Shown one piece after another: positions 39,720 through 49,341 of a stretch of 64,000 nucleotides of DNA. The DNA is from JADLHS01 sp049840435. Its GTDB lineage: Bacteria > Verrucomicrobiota > Verrucomicrobiia > Limisphaerales > JADLHS01. Every line of letters begins with the position of its first letter. The stretch's first letter is position 1. The translations under genes were made by a program, and so were the position numbers. Location: assembly GCA_049840435.1 (NCBI GenBank), contig JASGKY010000032.1, positions 1 to 64,000 of the forward strand. The letters run 5' to 3'. The notes below the pieces were generated by a model. That model saw only the letters and a list, made by a program, of their open reading frames with translations, was not told where the DNA came from and ran no database searches.

Positions 39720-40350
39720 CTTTTTGCGTTGATCCATTCCGGCGGCGCAGTCTGTGCCCGCCATACGCCCCCAAACCGCTCACTAACAGCAACGCCCCCA
39801 CCGTCGGCTCCGGCACGGCAACCACGGTGATTTCGCCCCCGAATCCAAGATTAAAACAAATGTCCCCCGAGCCCGCCAACAGGTCGGCCAGGAATCCCTC
39901 CGGCAACGTGAATTGCCCGGTGTAAATATCGGCCCGGCGAATAACCGTCGTATCAATGTAGATCGGGTTGCCGTCTTCATCGGAGCCGTGCGGACGCCAC
40001 TCCGGGGCGGGGAGAAACGGGTTGTGATCGGCAACGGTGTAGGAACCGTGCAACCACTGCGACGAGGCCAGGCCCAGATCAAAGTCGAGGGAATCGCCCG
40101 GAATATTCAGCACTGGGTTCAGATCGCCCATCAATCTGCCAACCGGAGTGAGCACAGCCAGGAAATCCATCTGATTGCCCTCCACCCGGAAATAGATCCG
40201 TCCCAAACTGAGTTGCGCCCGCCCCTCGAGAGTGCTGAGCCGAGCTTCAAAAACTGATTGCGCCTGCACCCGCCAAGATAAACCAACCAGAACCAAGCTA
40301 ACGATCAAGAACCGGGACACGATGGAATAAGTCAGATGTTTTGGCGACAT
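39697..40350 (-). CDS. PEP-CTERM sorting-domain protein
   Basis: This 217-residue secreted protein has a signal peptide (hydrophobic from residue 10, cleaved near VQAQ), a body of about 150 residues with beta-strand character (QLSLGRIYFRVEGNQMDFLAVLTPV), and a C-terminal PEP-CTERM signal: VPEPTVGALLLVSGLGAYGG followed by the basic tail HRLRRR. Such tails are removed by an exosortase and expose the protein on the surface or in exopolysaccharide. No exosortase lies in this window. The body is not recognised. It converges on the ASCH gene. Confidence 0.85.
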   Translation of the reverse strand: MSPKHLTYSIVSRFLIVSLVLVGLSWRVQAQSVFEARLSTLEGRAQLSLGRIYFRVEGNQMDFLAVLTPVGRLMGDLNPVLNIPGDSLDFDLGLASSQWLHGSYTVADHNPFLPAPEWRPHGSDEDGNPIYIDTTVIRRADIYTGQFTLPEGFLADLLAGSGDICFNLGFGGEITVVAVPEPTVGALLLVSGLGAYGGHRLRRRNGSTQKATSAANV

Positions 40351-40489
40351 GGCAATTTGGGTTTGGTTTGAACACCATCATATCCGCCGGAAACCCAGAC
40401 TCGGATGCAGAAGAGTTTATTGCAGCCGGCCAAGAGCGGCCCGCGCCCATACGCTCCCGCAATCTGTTGCGAGCAGCTCTGGCTAGAAA

Positions 40490-41809
40490 TTAATTCAGCG
40501 CGATGCCCCGGCGGATGTAGGTGGGCAGATCCAGATCTTCGCCCTTGTGGATGGTCGGCTCGCTCTTGTCGAAACGACCTTTATTCACAATATCGAGCGG
40601 CAACGTGGTCTGCCGCATGCGCGGGCCGGCCTGGGCCTTGCGCGCGCGCGTCGGCTTGCCGGTCTGTTTGGAAATGATCTCTTCCCGTTGCTCCAAGGAC
40701 AGCGCGGGCGCAGGCGGTACCATCCGGGTCTTCGGACGCTCAGGCTCGGTTGGGTGCAACAGCTCAGCGCCAAATTCCGAGGTCGGCTCAAGCACGCCTT
40801 CTTCGGCTGCGGCAGCCGCGGCGACTTTCGTCGGCTCAGCCTTACGCGGGTGGGTGGCGATGATCGTCACAACCAGGCGTTCAGAAAAGTCTTCCGCCAC
40901 GGCCGCCCCCATGATGACGCGGGCCTTCGGACAACGCTGATTGATGTCTGCCATCACGCGGTTCACGTCGGTCATGCCAAGGTCCGGTCCGCCGAGAATG
41001 CTCACGATGACGCTGGCCGCGGATTCCAAGGCCTTGCCGCCATCCAGCAGTGGATGCGCGGGAATCTTCGCAATGACTTCGTTCGTGCGCTCAGCCCCGG
41101 AAGCCGCCACGGTGGCGAAATGACTTTCGCCATGTCGCTCGCGCAACACGGCGCAGAGTTCATCGAAGTGAATCTCGATCATCCCGCGATGCTGCAGCAA
41201 GCGCCAGATGCCACGCAGCCCGTCCACAAGGAATTGCGATGTGCGGCGGAAGGCGTCGAGAAAGCCAACGTTCGCTGGCAACAACTGGAATGCCTTTTCA
41301 TTCGGCAGACACAAGAGGCCATCGCACACTTTCTGAAGTTGGGCCAACGCCTGCTGCGCCAGTTGCGCGCGGCGATTGCCTTCACACTCGAACGGCAGGC
41401 TCACAAACGCCAGCGTCAGCGCCCCCTGTTCGCGCGCAGCTCGCGCCAACACCGGCAACACACCTGAACCTGCTCCGCCGCCCAGACCGGCGACCAAGAA
41501 CACCACTTCCGCGTCCGCGCAAATCGCCTTAAGGGCTTCAAAGTTTTCCTCAGCCAGTTTGCGGCCGCGTTCCGGATCGCCGCCTGTGCCCAAACCACGC
41601 AACGGTTTGCTCTCGAGCAAGAGCTGCCTGCTCGGCCCGACCATCGCGGAGGAATCCGTGTTTATGAAAGCGAACTCTGCCGGCGCAAATTCGGCGCGCT
41701 CCAATCCATTCACGATCAGCGTGCCCGCCGTGCCGACGCCGATGATCTTGACGTGCGGCGATTTCCCGGCGGACGCCGCCGGGCTCGAGGAATTGGTTTC
41801 GGATTTCAT
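40490..41809 (-). CDS. ftsZ: Divergent cell-division GTPase FtsZ
   Basis: This 439-residue tubulin-like protein forms the division ring. Tubulin-type features remain: VKIIGVGTAGT, INTDSS and GLGGGAGSG (residues 108-116), which differ from the usual GVGGGG and GGGTGTG. The T7 catalytic loop reads E212-I-H214-F-D-E217, so the canonical Asn and both Asp residues of NxDFAD are changed (see findings). The linker is Ala/Pro/Lys-rich. The C-terminal peptide DLDLPTYIRRGIALN resembles the conserved FtsZ tail that binds FtsA/ZipA. It is the last gene of the dcw cluster, 12 bases after ftsA. Sequence quality looks good here, with no frame breaks. Confidence 0.9.
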   Translation of the reverse strand: MKSETNSSSPAASAGKSPHVKIIGVGTAGTLIVNGLERAEFAPAEFAFINTDSSAMVGPSRQLLLESKPLRGLGTGGDPERGRKLAEENFEALKAICADAEVVFLVAGLGGGAGSGVLPVLARAAREQGALTLAFVSLPFECEGNRRAQLAQQALAQLQKVCDGLLCLPNEKAFQLLPANVGFLDAFRRTSQFLVDGLRGIWRLLQHRGMIEIHFDELCAVLRERHGESHFATVAASGAERTNEVIAKIPAHPLLDGGKALESAASVIVSILGGPDLGMTDVNRVMADINQRCPKARVIMGAAVAEDFSERLVVTIIATHPRKAEPTKVAAAAAAEEGVLEPTSEFGAELLHPTEPERPKTRMVPPAPALSLEQREEIISKQTGKPTRARKAQAGPRMRQTTLPLDIVNKGRFDKSEPTIHKGEDLDLPTYIRRGIALN

Positions 41810-41821
41810 GGCAGCGAAGGG

Positions 41822-43045
41822 TTAGCGCGGCAGGAGCCGGTTGAAAACGTGTTTGATGTTCTTCACAAAGGACGGTCGCACGTCCTGACGACGATGTTTG
41901 AGCGAGCCAAACTTCACCAAGCCGATCGCCGAGGCGAACTCGGGTTGATCGAGCGTGTTCTTCAGCCCGCTGACACAGGTCGTCTTGCCAACGGTCACCG
42001 GGAGTTCCAACACCTGCTCCGCGAGCTGGGCAACGCCCGCAACGCGCGCGCCGCCGCCACAGAGAAACACACCAGCGCGCAGATAGTCGAGCAGATCTGC
42101 CTGCGCAACGTCCTGGGCAATGAGCTGAAAAATCTCTTCAAGCCGCAACGCCATGATGCGCCGCAGATGGCCAAGATTGACCGTGTTGAGCGGGAGGCCG
42201 AGATCGCTCGTGATGTTCATCTTCTGGCCAGCCAATGATTCATCCATCAGCGCATGACCGTTTTCAATCTTAAGCTGGTCGGCGCGGCCTTGCGGAACTT
42301 TGAGCCCGAAGGCGAGATCGTTCGTAACATGATCGCCACCGACAGCCAGCACGCCGGTGTGCTTGATGACGCCACCCGAGTACACCACGTAATTCGTCGT
42401 GCCCGCGCCAAGATCAATGACCAGCGCACCAAGTTCCTTTTGTTCGGGTGACAACACCGCCAGCGACGAGGCAAGCCCATTGAAGACGACTTCCTCAACA
42501 TCAAGTTGAATGCCTTTGACGACGCGGATGGCATTCTGCAAGCGGTTGAGATGACCGTGCACAACATGCACGTCCACTTCCAATCGCGCACCGAGCATGC
42601 CGACGGGATCTTTCACGCCGTCCTGACCGTCCACGAAAAAATGCTGGCGGATCGCATGCAAGACCGTGTGATCCTGCGGCAGATTGATGGCCTTCGCGTT
42701 CTTCACCACATCGAGCACGTCGTCATTGGTGATCTCGCGATCTGCCGAAACAACCGGGTGCATGCCGCGATTATTGAAGCCGCGAATATGGCCGCCCGTC
42801 ACGCCGAGATACACACTGCGAATCTCCACGTCCGCCATCTGCTCGGCTTCGACGATGGCGTGGCGCACGTCTTCCTCAACCACCCGCGTATCCACGATCT
42901 CGCCCTTGCGCACCCCGCGCGAGCGCGCTTGGCCGACCCCCACGATGTTCAACGCGCCTTCCGCGGTGATCTCGCCGACCACGGCGCACACCTTGGAGGT
43001 GCCGATCTCCAAGCCGACGATGATGGAAGAAGAGGAATCAAACAT
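41822..43045 (-). CDS. ftsA: Cell division protein FtsA
   Basis: This 407-residue actin-like protein tethers FtsZ to the membrane. Actin-fold phosphate-binding motifs are seen (IVGLEIGTSKVCAVVGEI and VIDLGAGTTNYVVY, with LCGGGARVAGV near the C-terminus). The FtsA-specific 1C domain lies around ADVEIRSVYLGVTGGHIRGFNN. The C-terminus has a short amphipathic-like stretch (FVKNIKHVFNRLLPR), as needed for membrane binding. It starts at ATG 43045, overlapping the end of ftsQ by eight bases. Confidence 0.95.
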   Translation of the reverse strand: MFDSSSSIIVGLEIGTSKVCAVVGEITAEGALNIVGVGQARSRGVRKGEIVDTRVVEEDVRHAIVEAEQMADVEIRSVYLGVTGGHIRGFNNRGMHPVVSADREITNDDVLDVVKNAKAINLPQDHTVLHAIRQHFFVDGQDGVKDPVGMLGARLEVDVHVVHGHLNRLQNAIRVVKGIQLDVEEVVFNGLASSLAVLSPEQKELGALVIDLGAGTTNYVVYSGGVIKHTGVLAVGGDHVTNDLAFGLKVPQGRADQLKIENGHALMDESLAGQKMNITSDLGLPLNTVNLGHLRRIMALRLEEIFQLIAQDVAQADLLDYLRAGVFLCGGGARVAGVAQLAEQVLELPVTVGKTTCVSGLKNTLDQPEFASAIGLVKFGSLKHRRQDVRPSFVKNIKHVFNRLLPR

Positions 43046-43997
43046 TGCGTTTCTTGCTCCGGGTGGTTTTAGGCAGTTTGGCGGGCGGCGGAATCACTTT
43101 TGCCTCGAGCCAACGTACAGGGACATTGTTCGAGACAGCGAGATCAATGCTCGCCACGTTGCGATGCGTCCGCTGCCCGAGATCGTATATCTGCCGCCAG
43201 CGCCGCATCTGTTGATCAATATTTTCCAAGCCGAACGTCACTTCGCTGCCCTGCCCCGTGGTGACCACGATGACATCCGGCGCGCTGACATCAATGCGTT
43301 TCAAGTCCACCAACCCGGCCATCGGTGAATAGGCGAACTCGCCCGCCAGTTTCAACGCGGCTTGCGCCGCGGGTGAATTGAGTGGTTGTCCCGGCTTCAA
43401 GTCTGTGAAATTCAACCCAGACAACAGCGGCAAGGTTTCGTCAGGTTGCAGGAACGGCTTGGTGCGCTGCCGCGGATCGAGCGGCAACATGACGACACCG
43501 TTTTCGTCGAGATGAAAAATGGTCGCGTCCAGTCCGCCTTGCGCGTTGACTTTCGGCACGCTGACTTGCAACAACGGCTCGCGTTCCGTAACGCGAATGC
43601 GCAGGGTCTTCGGCAGGATGCGCTCCACCGTCACCGTCGCCAGCGCGGGTGACATTTGAAGATCTCGCTTCACGCGGGCGAGATCGAGCGCGAGCAGATT
43701 TTGTCCAGAGCGCACATTCGCCCACCGCCGCAACTGATCCGGCGAAATCACGCCGTCGGTCTGCACTTCGATGGTACGGATGGCAAAAGCTTGGTTCTGA
43801 TAAACAAACCGGTTCAACGACCACGCCCCCCCCAACCACAGGCCACAGACCACCAAAGCCGTCCCGCCCAAGGCCGCGGTGGCCAAGGCCGCCACGCGCA
43901 GGCGCGTCTTGCGCACTTGATCGGAGCGCAGTTTCACATCCAGGACGTGCATCCGCCCCAACCGGCGATTCCCTTGTTTGCGTCGGAACAAATTCAT
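43038..43997 (-). CDS. ftsQ: Cell division protein FtsQ
   Basis: This ~319-residue single-pass inner-membrane protein belongs to the FtsQ/DivIB family. A short cytoplasmic tail is followed by a membrane segment (LATAALGGTALVVCGLWLGG), the POTRA domain (IRTIEVQTDGVISPDQLRRWANVRSGQNLLALDLARV) and the FtsQ beta domain (RILPKTLRIRVTEREPLLQ). The start at 43997 overlaps the ddl stop by four bases (ATGA). FtsQ links FtsL/FtsB to the FtsW-FtsI synthase; ftsB was not recognised in the window. Confidence 0.92.
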   Translation of the reverse strand: MNLFRRKQGNRRLGRMHVLDVKLRSDQVRKTRLRVAALATAALGGTALVVCGLWLGGAWSLNRFVYQNQAFAIRTIEVQTDGVISPDQLRRWANVRSGQNLLALDLARVKRDLQMSPALATVTVERILPKTLRIRVTEREPLLQVSVPKVNAQGGLDATIFHLDENGVVMLPLDPRQRTKPFLQPDETLPLLSGLNFTDLKPGQPLNSPAAQAALKLAGEFAYSPMAGLVDLKRIDVSAPDVIVVTTGQGSEVTFGLENIDQQMRRWRQIYDLGQRTHRNVASIDLAVSNNVPVRWLEAKVIPPPAKLPKTTRSKKRNV

Positions 43998-44902
43998 TTT
44001 CGTTTGAGTGCCAGCAACACCATCTGTTGACACAGATCGGCGTAACCGATTCCTGCCGCCGCCGCGGCTTTCGGCAACAAGCTCGTCTCCGTCATGCCCG
44101 GCAGCGTGTTCACTTCGAGCACCACGGGTTCGCCATTGGCGCGCACCATCACATCCACGCGCGAGTAATCGCGCCCGCCGATGGCCTTGAACGCCGCGAG
44201 GCCGGCGGCTTGCACCCGCTTCGTTGTCGCTTCATCAAATGGCGCAGGGCAAAAGTATTCCGTCGCGCCGACACTGTATTTCGTCCGATAATCGTAAACG
44301 CCAGACTTGGGCCGCACCTCGACGATGGGCAACGGTTGATCGTCCAGAATTCCCACGGTCGTTTCCCGACCGATGATTTTTTCCTCGATCAACACTTGGG
44401 AATCATGCCGCAAGGCTTCGGTCAACGCGGCGGGCCATTCCTCAACGCGCTCCACAAATTGTAGTCCCACGCTCGATCCCTGCCGCACCGGCTTGATGAC
44501 CAGCGGCGGATTCCAACCCATCGGCCACGGCGTTTTCGCCGTATCCAACACGAGCGAACGTGCCGTCGGCACTTTATGCGCGACGCATTTCTCTTTCGTC
44601 AGGGCCTTATCAAAACCAATGCGGCTCGCCTCCGCACCACAGCCGGTGTACGGCACGCCAATCTTATCCAGTTCCGCCTGCACCGTGCCATCTTCACCAT
44701 AGGTACCGTGCAGCGCGAGAAACACGACATCCGTCTCACGCGCGAGTTTCCAGCCGGGCTTTTGCGGATCGAGTTCCGTGACGTTATGCCCGAGCGAGCG
44801 CAACGCCGCCGCCACTGATGCGCCCGAACGCAAGGAAACTTCCCGCTCCGCGCTCGGCCCGCCCAACATCACTGTGATATTCAATTTTGAAACCGCTGGC
44901 AT
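43994..44902 (-). CDS. ddl: D-alanine--D-alanine ligase
   Basis: This 302-residue ATP-grasp enzyme makes D-Ala-D-Ala for peptidoglycan. It carries VMLGGPSAEREVSLRSG, HGTYGEDGTVQAELD, PLVIKPVRQGSSVGLQFV and the metal-binding C-terminal GEPVVLEVNTLPGMTETSLLPKAA. The start at 44902 (MPAVSKLNITV) lies 4 bases after the murB stop. It is intact. Confidence 0.95.
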   Translation of the reverse strand: MPAVSKLNITVMLGGPSAEREVSLRSGASVAAALRSLGHNVTELDPQKPGWKLARETDVVFLALHGTYGEDGTVQAELDKIGVPYTGCGAEASRIGFDKALTKEKCVAHKVPTARSLVLDTAKTPWPMGWNPPLVIKPVRQGSSVGLQFVERVEEWPAALTEALRHDSQVLIEEKIIGRETTVGILDDQPLPIVEVRPKSGVYDYRTKYSVGATEYFCPAPFDEATTKRVQAAGLAAFKAIGGRDYSRVDVMVRANGEPVVLEVNTLPGMTETSLLPKAAAAAGIGYADLCQQMVLLALKRK

Positions 44903-44906
44903 AACC

Positions 44907-45858
44907 TCAATCCTCTCCGACAATTTCCACTTCGGTGTGCAACTCAATCCCGCGTTCAGCCTTAGCCTTCGCCTTGATGAGTGCGATCAAATCCAAAACA
45001 TTCCGAGCCGTGGCCGTGCCGTCGTTCGTGATGAAATTGCCATGCTCAAACGACACCATTGCCCCGCCAATCTTCGTTCCTTTCAACCCCAGCTCATCCA
45101 CCAGCTTCCCCGCCGGGATGGTAGACGGGTTTTTGAAACAACAGCCCGCACTCGGCGCCGCCGGCTGTGAATCCCAGCGCTTGTTGCTGAACCCGCTCAT
45201 GCGCTGCTCGACTTCTTCGCGCGTCGCGGCCTGGCACTTGAACACCGCGCCCAGCGCGAGATGATTCTTTAACAGCGCGCAGCAGCGATATTCGACTTTG
45301 ATCTCGCTCACCGCGAGGTCACGCGCATTGCCTGCGTGATCCATCACGCGCACGGATTCAACGGCGTTGAAAGTCTCGCCGCCCATCGCGCCCGCATTCA
45401 TCCGCAACGCCCCGCCGACGCTGCCGGGAATGCCTTCGAGAAATTCCACACCGGTCAACCCCGCGCGCTTCGCATCCACGGAAACCTGCTTCAACTTTGC
45501 GCCCGCACCGCAACGGATGCGGTCACCGACAATTTCCACCGCGCTGAAACTCGAGTGCGCCAGACAGATTACCACGCCACGAATTCCGCCATCACGTACC
45601 GAGCAGATTTGAACCACGGCCAAGCACGAAGAACATTTCATCCCGGGCCGCACACAGCTTCAGCACGGCAGCCAGATCGGCTTCGCTGGCGGGTTCAACA
45701 TACACATCCGCCGGGCCGCCAACGCGCAACGTCGTGCGTTTGGCGAGCGGCTCGTTGCGTCGGACCACCGTTGCCGCCGACACCAGCCGTTCCAGTTCAT
45801 CAGCGAACGCGGTGCGATTAGACTTGGGCAATTCCATGTTGGTTGCGAACGCGCTCAT
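44907..45858 (-). CDS. murB: UDP-N-acetylenolpyruvoylglucosamine reductase (one-base frameshift)
   Basis: MurB reduces UDP-GlcNAc-enolpyruvate to UDP-MurNAc with FAD and NADPH. The first frame carries the FAD site TLRVGGPADVYVEP and ends FFVLGRGSNLL. The second frame continues VRDGGIRGVVICLA, then GVEFLEGIPGSVGGALRMNAGAMGGE and the catalytic-region PSAGCCFKNPSTIPAGKLVDELGLKG. The frames join by removing one base in the CC at 45599-45600, which strongly suggests sequence error in an essential gene. Start ATG 45858 overlaps the murG stop by four bases (ATGA). Confidence 0.92.
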
Positions 45859-47051
45859 GCCACTGGCGCACTTTCCAGCGGGGCGCGATTCCCGGCATTG
45901 ACCGAATCCGTTTGCTGACTGGCGGTCGTCTCGATCACGCCAACTGGACGGGCGACCCGTTGCAAAATTTTTTCCGCAATCTGCTCCGCGGCCTTGGGCG
46001 CGTGCCAAGGCTGGAGCGACGCCTTCATCGTCGCGCGCTCATCGCGATCCTCCATCAACTCCCGCAACACAGAGCAGACCTTCTCCGGCGTCGCGTGGCA
46101 TTGCTCAAGCAACTGCGCCGCGCCGGTTTCCTCGAACGCGCGGGCGTTGTGCCATTGATGATTGTCCGCCGCAGTCGGAAACGGCACGAGCAACGAAGGC
46201 AAGCGCAGAGCCGCGATTTCTGCCAACGAGGACGCGCCTGCCCGACTGACACACGCGGTCGCCGCCCCGAGCGCCAGATCCATCTGGGCCAGGAACGGAT
46301 GCACCACGGCTTTCAATTGCAATTTGGCGTACGCCGCGCGGACCTTCTCCAAATCTTGCGGCCCGGTGAGATGCAACCACTGCCATTGCATGGCGTGCCG
46401 CGCCAGCATCGGCAACGCCCCAAGAATCATGTTGTTGACGCCGCTCGCGCCTTGGCTGCCCCCCATCACCAAGACCACGGGCCGCGCCGGATCCAAGCCC
46501 AGCGCAGCACGGCTTGGGGCCGCATCGCGGAGCTGGAACTCCGTGCGCACCGGCGTGCCGGTGACCAAAACATTCTTCGTGGCTAACCGCCCTTCCGCCT
46601 GCGGGAAACCGACAAACGCCAGATCCACCACCCGCGCCAGCCAGCGATTGGCGCGACCGGGAATGGTATTGGATTCGTGTAGAAAAGTTTTGATGCGCAG
46701 GCTGCGCGCCGCCAACACAGGCGGCGCGGCAGTAAATCCACCCATTGCCAGCACGGCATCCGGCCGACGCGACCGGAAGAGTTGGCGTGACGCGGACCAG
46801 GACTGGAGAAAGCCGCGAAAGAAAGCAAGCCGACTACCACGTTGCAAGGCTACGGCGGGAAGCGTGACCACTTCGACGCCTTGCGCAGACTGCACCGCTT
46901 GTTGATCTACCTCCTTGGGCGAAATCAGCACACTGACGGAAGCGCCACGGGCGCGCAACTGGGCGGCCACAGCCAAGCCAGGAAAGAGATGTCCGCCCGT
47001 GCCACCGCAAGCAATTGCGACGCGGGCTGGTGATGGGGCGGCAGGCATCAT
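45855..47051 (-). CDS. murG: UDP-N-acetylglucosamine--N-acetylmuramyl-(pentapeptide) transferase
   Basis: This GT-B enzyme of about 398 residues adds GlcNAc to lipid I, making lipid II on the inner face of the membrane. It has the N-terminal GGTGGHLFPGLAVA, then MGGFTAAPPVLAA, FLHESNTIPGRANRWLAR, the donor-site GGSQGASGVN, SRAGASSLAEIAALRLPSLLVPFPTAADNHQ. The start at 47051 overlaps the ftsW stop by four bases (ATGA). The reading frame continues upstream without MurG-like sequence. A short C-terminal extension (after about residue 375) is not conserved. Confidence 0.95.
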   Translation of the reverse strand: MMPAAPSPARVAIACGGTGGHLFPGLAVAAQLRARGASVSVLISPKEVDQQAVQSAQGVEVVTLPAVALQRGSRLAFFRGFLQSWSASRQLFRSRRPDAVLAMGGFTAAPPVLAARSLRIKTFLHESNTIPGRANRWLARVVDLAFVGFPQAEGRLATKNVLVTGTPVRTEFQLRDAAPSRAALGLDPARPVVLVMGGSQGASGVNNMILGALPMLARHAMQWQWLHLTGPQDLEKVRAAYAKLQLKAVVHPFLAQMDLALGAATACVSRAGASSLAEIAALRLPSLLVPFPTAADNHQWHNARAFEETGAAQLLEQCHATPEKVCSVLRELMEDRDERATMKASLQPWHAPKAAEQIAEKILQRVARPVGVIETTASQQTDSVNAGNRAPLESAPVA

Positions 47052-48210
47052 GTGGTTTGAGCGCCCGACAGTTCGTCGGTTGCAAAAGGATTCACGGGTT
47101 TTAATTCCGCGGCCCGCGCTTGTCGCGCGACGCTGAACAACAAGCCGACACACGCGAGCATGGCGACCAGACTTGATCCTCCATAGCTGATGAATGGCAA
47201 GGCGAGCCCCTTGTTCGGCAGCGCGCTGGTGACAACGCCAATGTTGATGAACGCCTGCAAGCCAATCAAAAAGGTGATACCGGCGGCCAGCATGGTGCCG
47301 AAGGTGTCGCGCGAGTGCGTGGCGATGTAGATGCCACAAATCACGACCAACACAAAGGCGATGACCACGGCGAGCGTAGCAACCAACCCCAGTTCCTCGC
47401 CGATAATGGACAAGATGAAGTCAGTGTGGCGCTCAGGCACAAATCCGAGTTTTTGCCGGCCGTTGCCTAACCCTAAGCCAAACCAGCCGCCCGACCCCAG
47501 CGCGAGCATGGCTTGATACGCCTGATAACCGACGCCGTCCTTGTTCTCTTCGAGGTAGAGCCAGCTGAAAATGCGTTTCATCCGCATCGGGTCATATAAC
47601 AGTGAAGCCGCCAGCCCAACTATGCCGGCAACCATCGGCGGAATGATATACAGCCATCGCACCCCAGCCAGCAGCAGCATGGAGCCGCTGACCGCAGCCA
47701 ACAGAATTGTGGTCCCCGATCTGGTTCGACGAAGATCAAACCGAGCATGATCGCGATGATGCCACCAGGAATCATAATCCCCCGCGTCCATGTGTGCATC
47801 TGACGTTGATACCGTTCGCAATACCAAGCCAGCACGACGATCAAGGCGAGCTTGGCCAGTTCCGAGGGTTGCACGTTGCCACCCGGCAGATGCAGCCAGC
47901 GGCGGGCGCCTTTGACCGGCTTGGCCCACGGCTCCGGCAATACCAGCACCGCAACCAGTCCGAGCAACGCAACGACGAAAAGTGGCCAAGCGTATTTCTT
48001 GAGCTGGCGATAATCGAGCCGCGTCGCCAGCAGACAAACGATGAGCCCCAACCCACACCAAACCAGTTGGGAGATGAGATATTTTGTGCCCGCAATCTCG
48101 CCCGTTTTGCGCGAAACCACATCGTTCATGCTTGAGCTGTAGAGCATCACCAGCCCCAACGTCAGCAGGGCGGCAACGCAAAACGCCAGAGTTGTGACAG
48201 CAGCTTTCAT
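47048..48210 (-). CDS. ftsW: FtsW/SEDS peptidoglycan glycosyltransferase (one-base frameshift)
   Basis: This SEDS-family lipid II polymerase works with FtsI at the septum. The first frame gives LYSSSMNDVVS, the loop WLHLPGGNVQPSELAKLALI (with the SEDS PSExxK motif) and IFVEPDRG; the second gives TTILLAAVSGSMLLLAGVRW, then LALGSGGWFGLGLGNGRQKLGFVPERHTDFILSIIGEELG and a closing ISYGGSSLVAMLACVGLL. Adding one base to the C4 run at 47714-47717 joins VEPDRG to TTILLAAV. Around ten membrane segments. The start at 48210 lies 51 bases after the LysM gene stop. Confidence 0.93.
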
Positions 48211-48260
48211 GAACGCCCGGAAGCGCGCGCGGTCGAACCGCGCGCGCTCCAACCAGAATC

Positions 48261-48961
48261 TTACTTAGCCGGGATCTTCAGCTTTTGACCGACCTTGATG
48301 CGAGTGTCGGTCAAACCGTTCGCCGTTTGGATCGCCTTCACCGTGGTGCGGAAATCCGTCGCGAGTTTGCCAAGCGTGTCACCCGACTTGACCGTGTAGG
48401 TGGTCGTGCCACTGGCGGTGTCCACCACGGTCGCGCCGCTCGCCGCCGCCGTCGAAGTGGTGGCCGTTGCGGGCGCCGCCGGAATGTTGAGCTTCTTGCC
48501 GATCTGAAGCTTCGCCGGATCAACGGTCGGGTTCGCCGTCTGCAATGCCTTGACGCTGATATGGAACTTTGGCGCGATGGTTGAAAAGGTGTCGCCCTTT
48601 TGAACCGTGTATTCCGTCATGCTCGCTTCCGGCGTAACGGCGGTCGGCGTCGGAGTCACTGTTTCGGGAGGCGTAACCGTAGTCGGCGGTTGAGCCACGG
48701 CGTTGGTGTCTGGCTCGGTCGCAACGAAATTTGTTTCTGAGCCCATCGCAGGCGCGTTGCTGTCGGTGAATACGGCGGAGTTATACGGGTCTTCCGTCTG
48801 TTGCTGCGGCTGTTCGCGTTTGCAACCTTGCATCAGCAAGACGAGCAGCACGGCAACGTTGCGCCGAGCGCACAAAAGATTTTCACCTTGAGACTGGAAC
48901 GGGCTTTGGACTGTTGCTCCAAATTGGAGCCTTGGGGGATCAACGGGCTGGCACTATTCAT
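48261..48961 (-). CDS. LysM lipoprotein or anchored protein within the dcw cluster (one frameshift)
   Basis: The protein begins with MNSASPLIPQGSNLEQ, a basic stretch, then a hydrophobic segment (VAVLLVLLMQGCKREQ) that could be a membrane anchor or a lipobox ending in Cys, followed by a Pro/Thr-rich linker and two LysM domains (YTVQKGDTFSTIAPKFHISVKALQTANP and YTVKSGDTLGKLATDFRTTVKAIQTANG) that bind peptidoglycan glycan chains. A one-base frame change near 48865 separates the N-terminal ~30 residues. The start chosen at 48961 restores the full N-terminus. It occupies the place where murD normally lies between mraY and ftsW, so it may link wall binding to synthesis. Confidence 0.85.
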
Positions 48962-49341
48962 TTTCTTGGCGCGTATCGCGTCCTTTCATTGAGGTTTGGT
49001 TTGGTTAATTTCTGTTGCCTGCTTTTGCCTCACAAAAGCGGCAGCAAATTGTTTTTTATCACTTTCAGCAAACCGGCCAGCTCGCAGCGGCCTCTCCCCA
49101 GTTTGCCGTGTATCTTGTGGTGCGGCTTTTTTTCACCCCCACTAATTGATTTCACCCAATTTCAAAGGCTTTTACGCCACTTTTGGTCGTTGCGAAAAAC
49201 CGTCGAAGCAGGGAAACCGGCGGAGCGACTCCGCCTCGACCATTTTTGTAACAACGAACCGGCTCCGCCGCAAGGAGGAAAGCGGCCCAACTCTCGCATG
49301 TTCATGGCAGCTTTTTTCGCCCCGCAACCACCCCGCTAACG
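48962..49341. other. Intergenic region between mraY and the LysM gene
   Basis: About 380 bases without a supportable gene and no remnant of murD. It contains GGCGGAG-CGA-CTCCGCC (a 7-bp stem followed by TCGACCATTTTTG on the plus strand) near 49220-49250, and a GTTTGGTTTGGTT repeat near 48998. As the only large gap of the central dcw cluster, it is a likely place for an internal promoter of the LysM-ftsW-murG part, but no clear -35/-10 pair was found. Confidence 0.45.
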
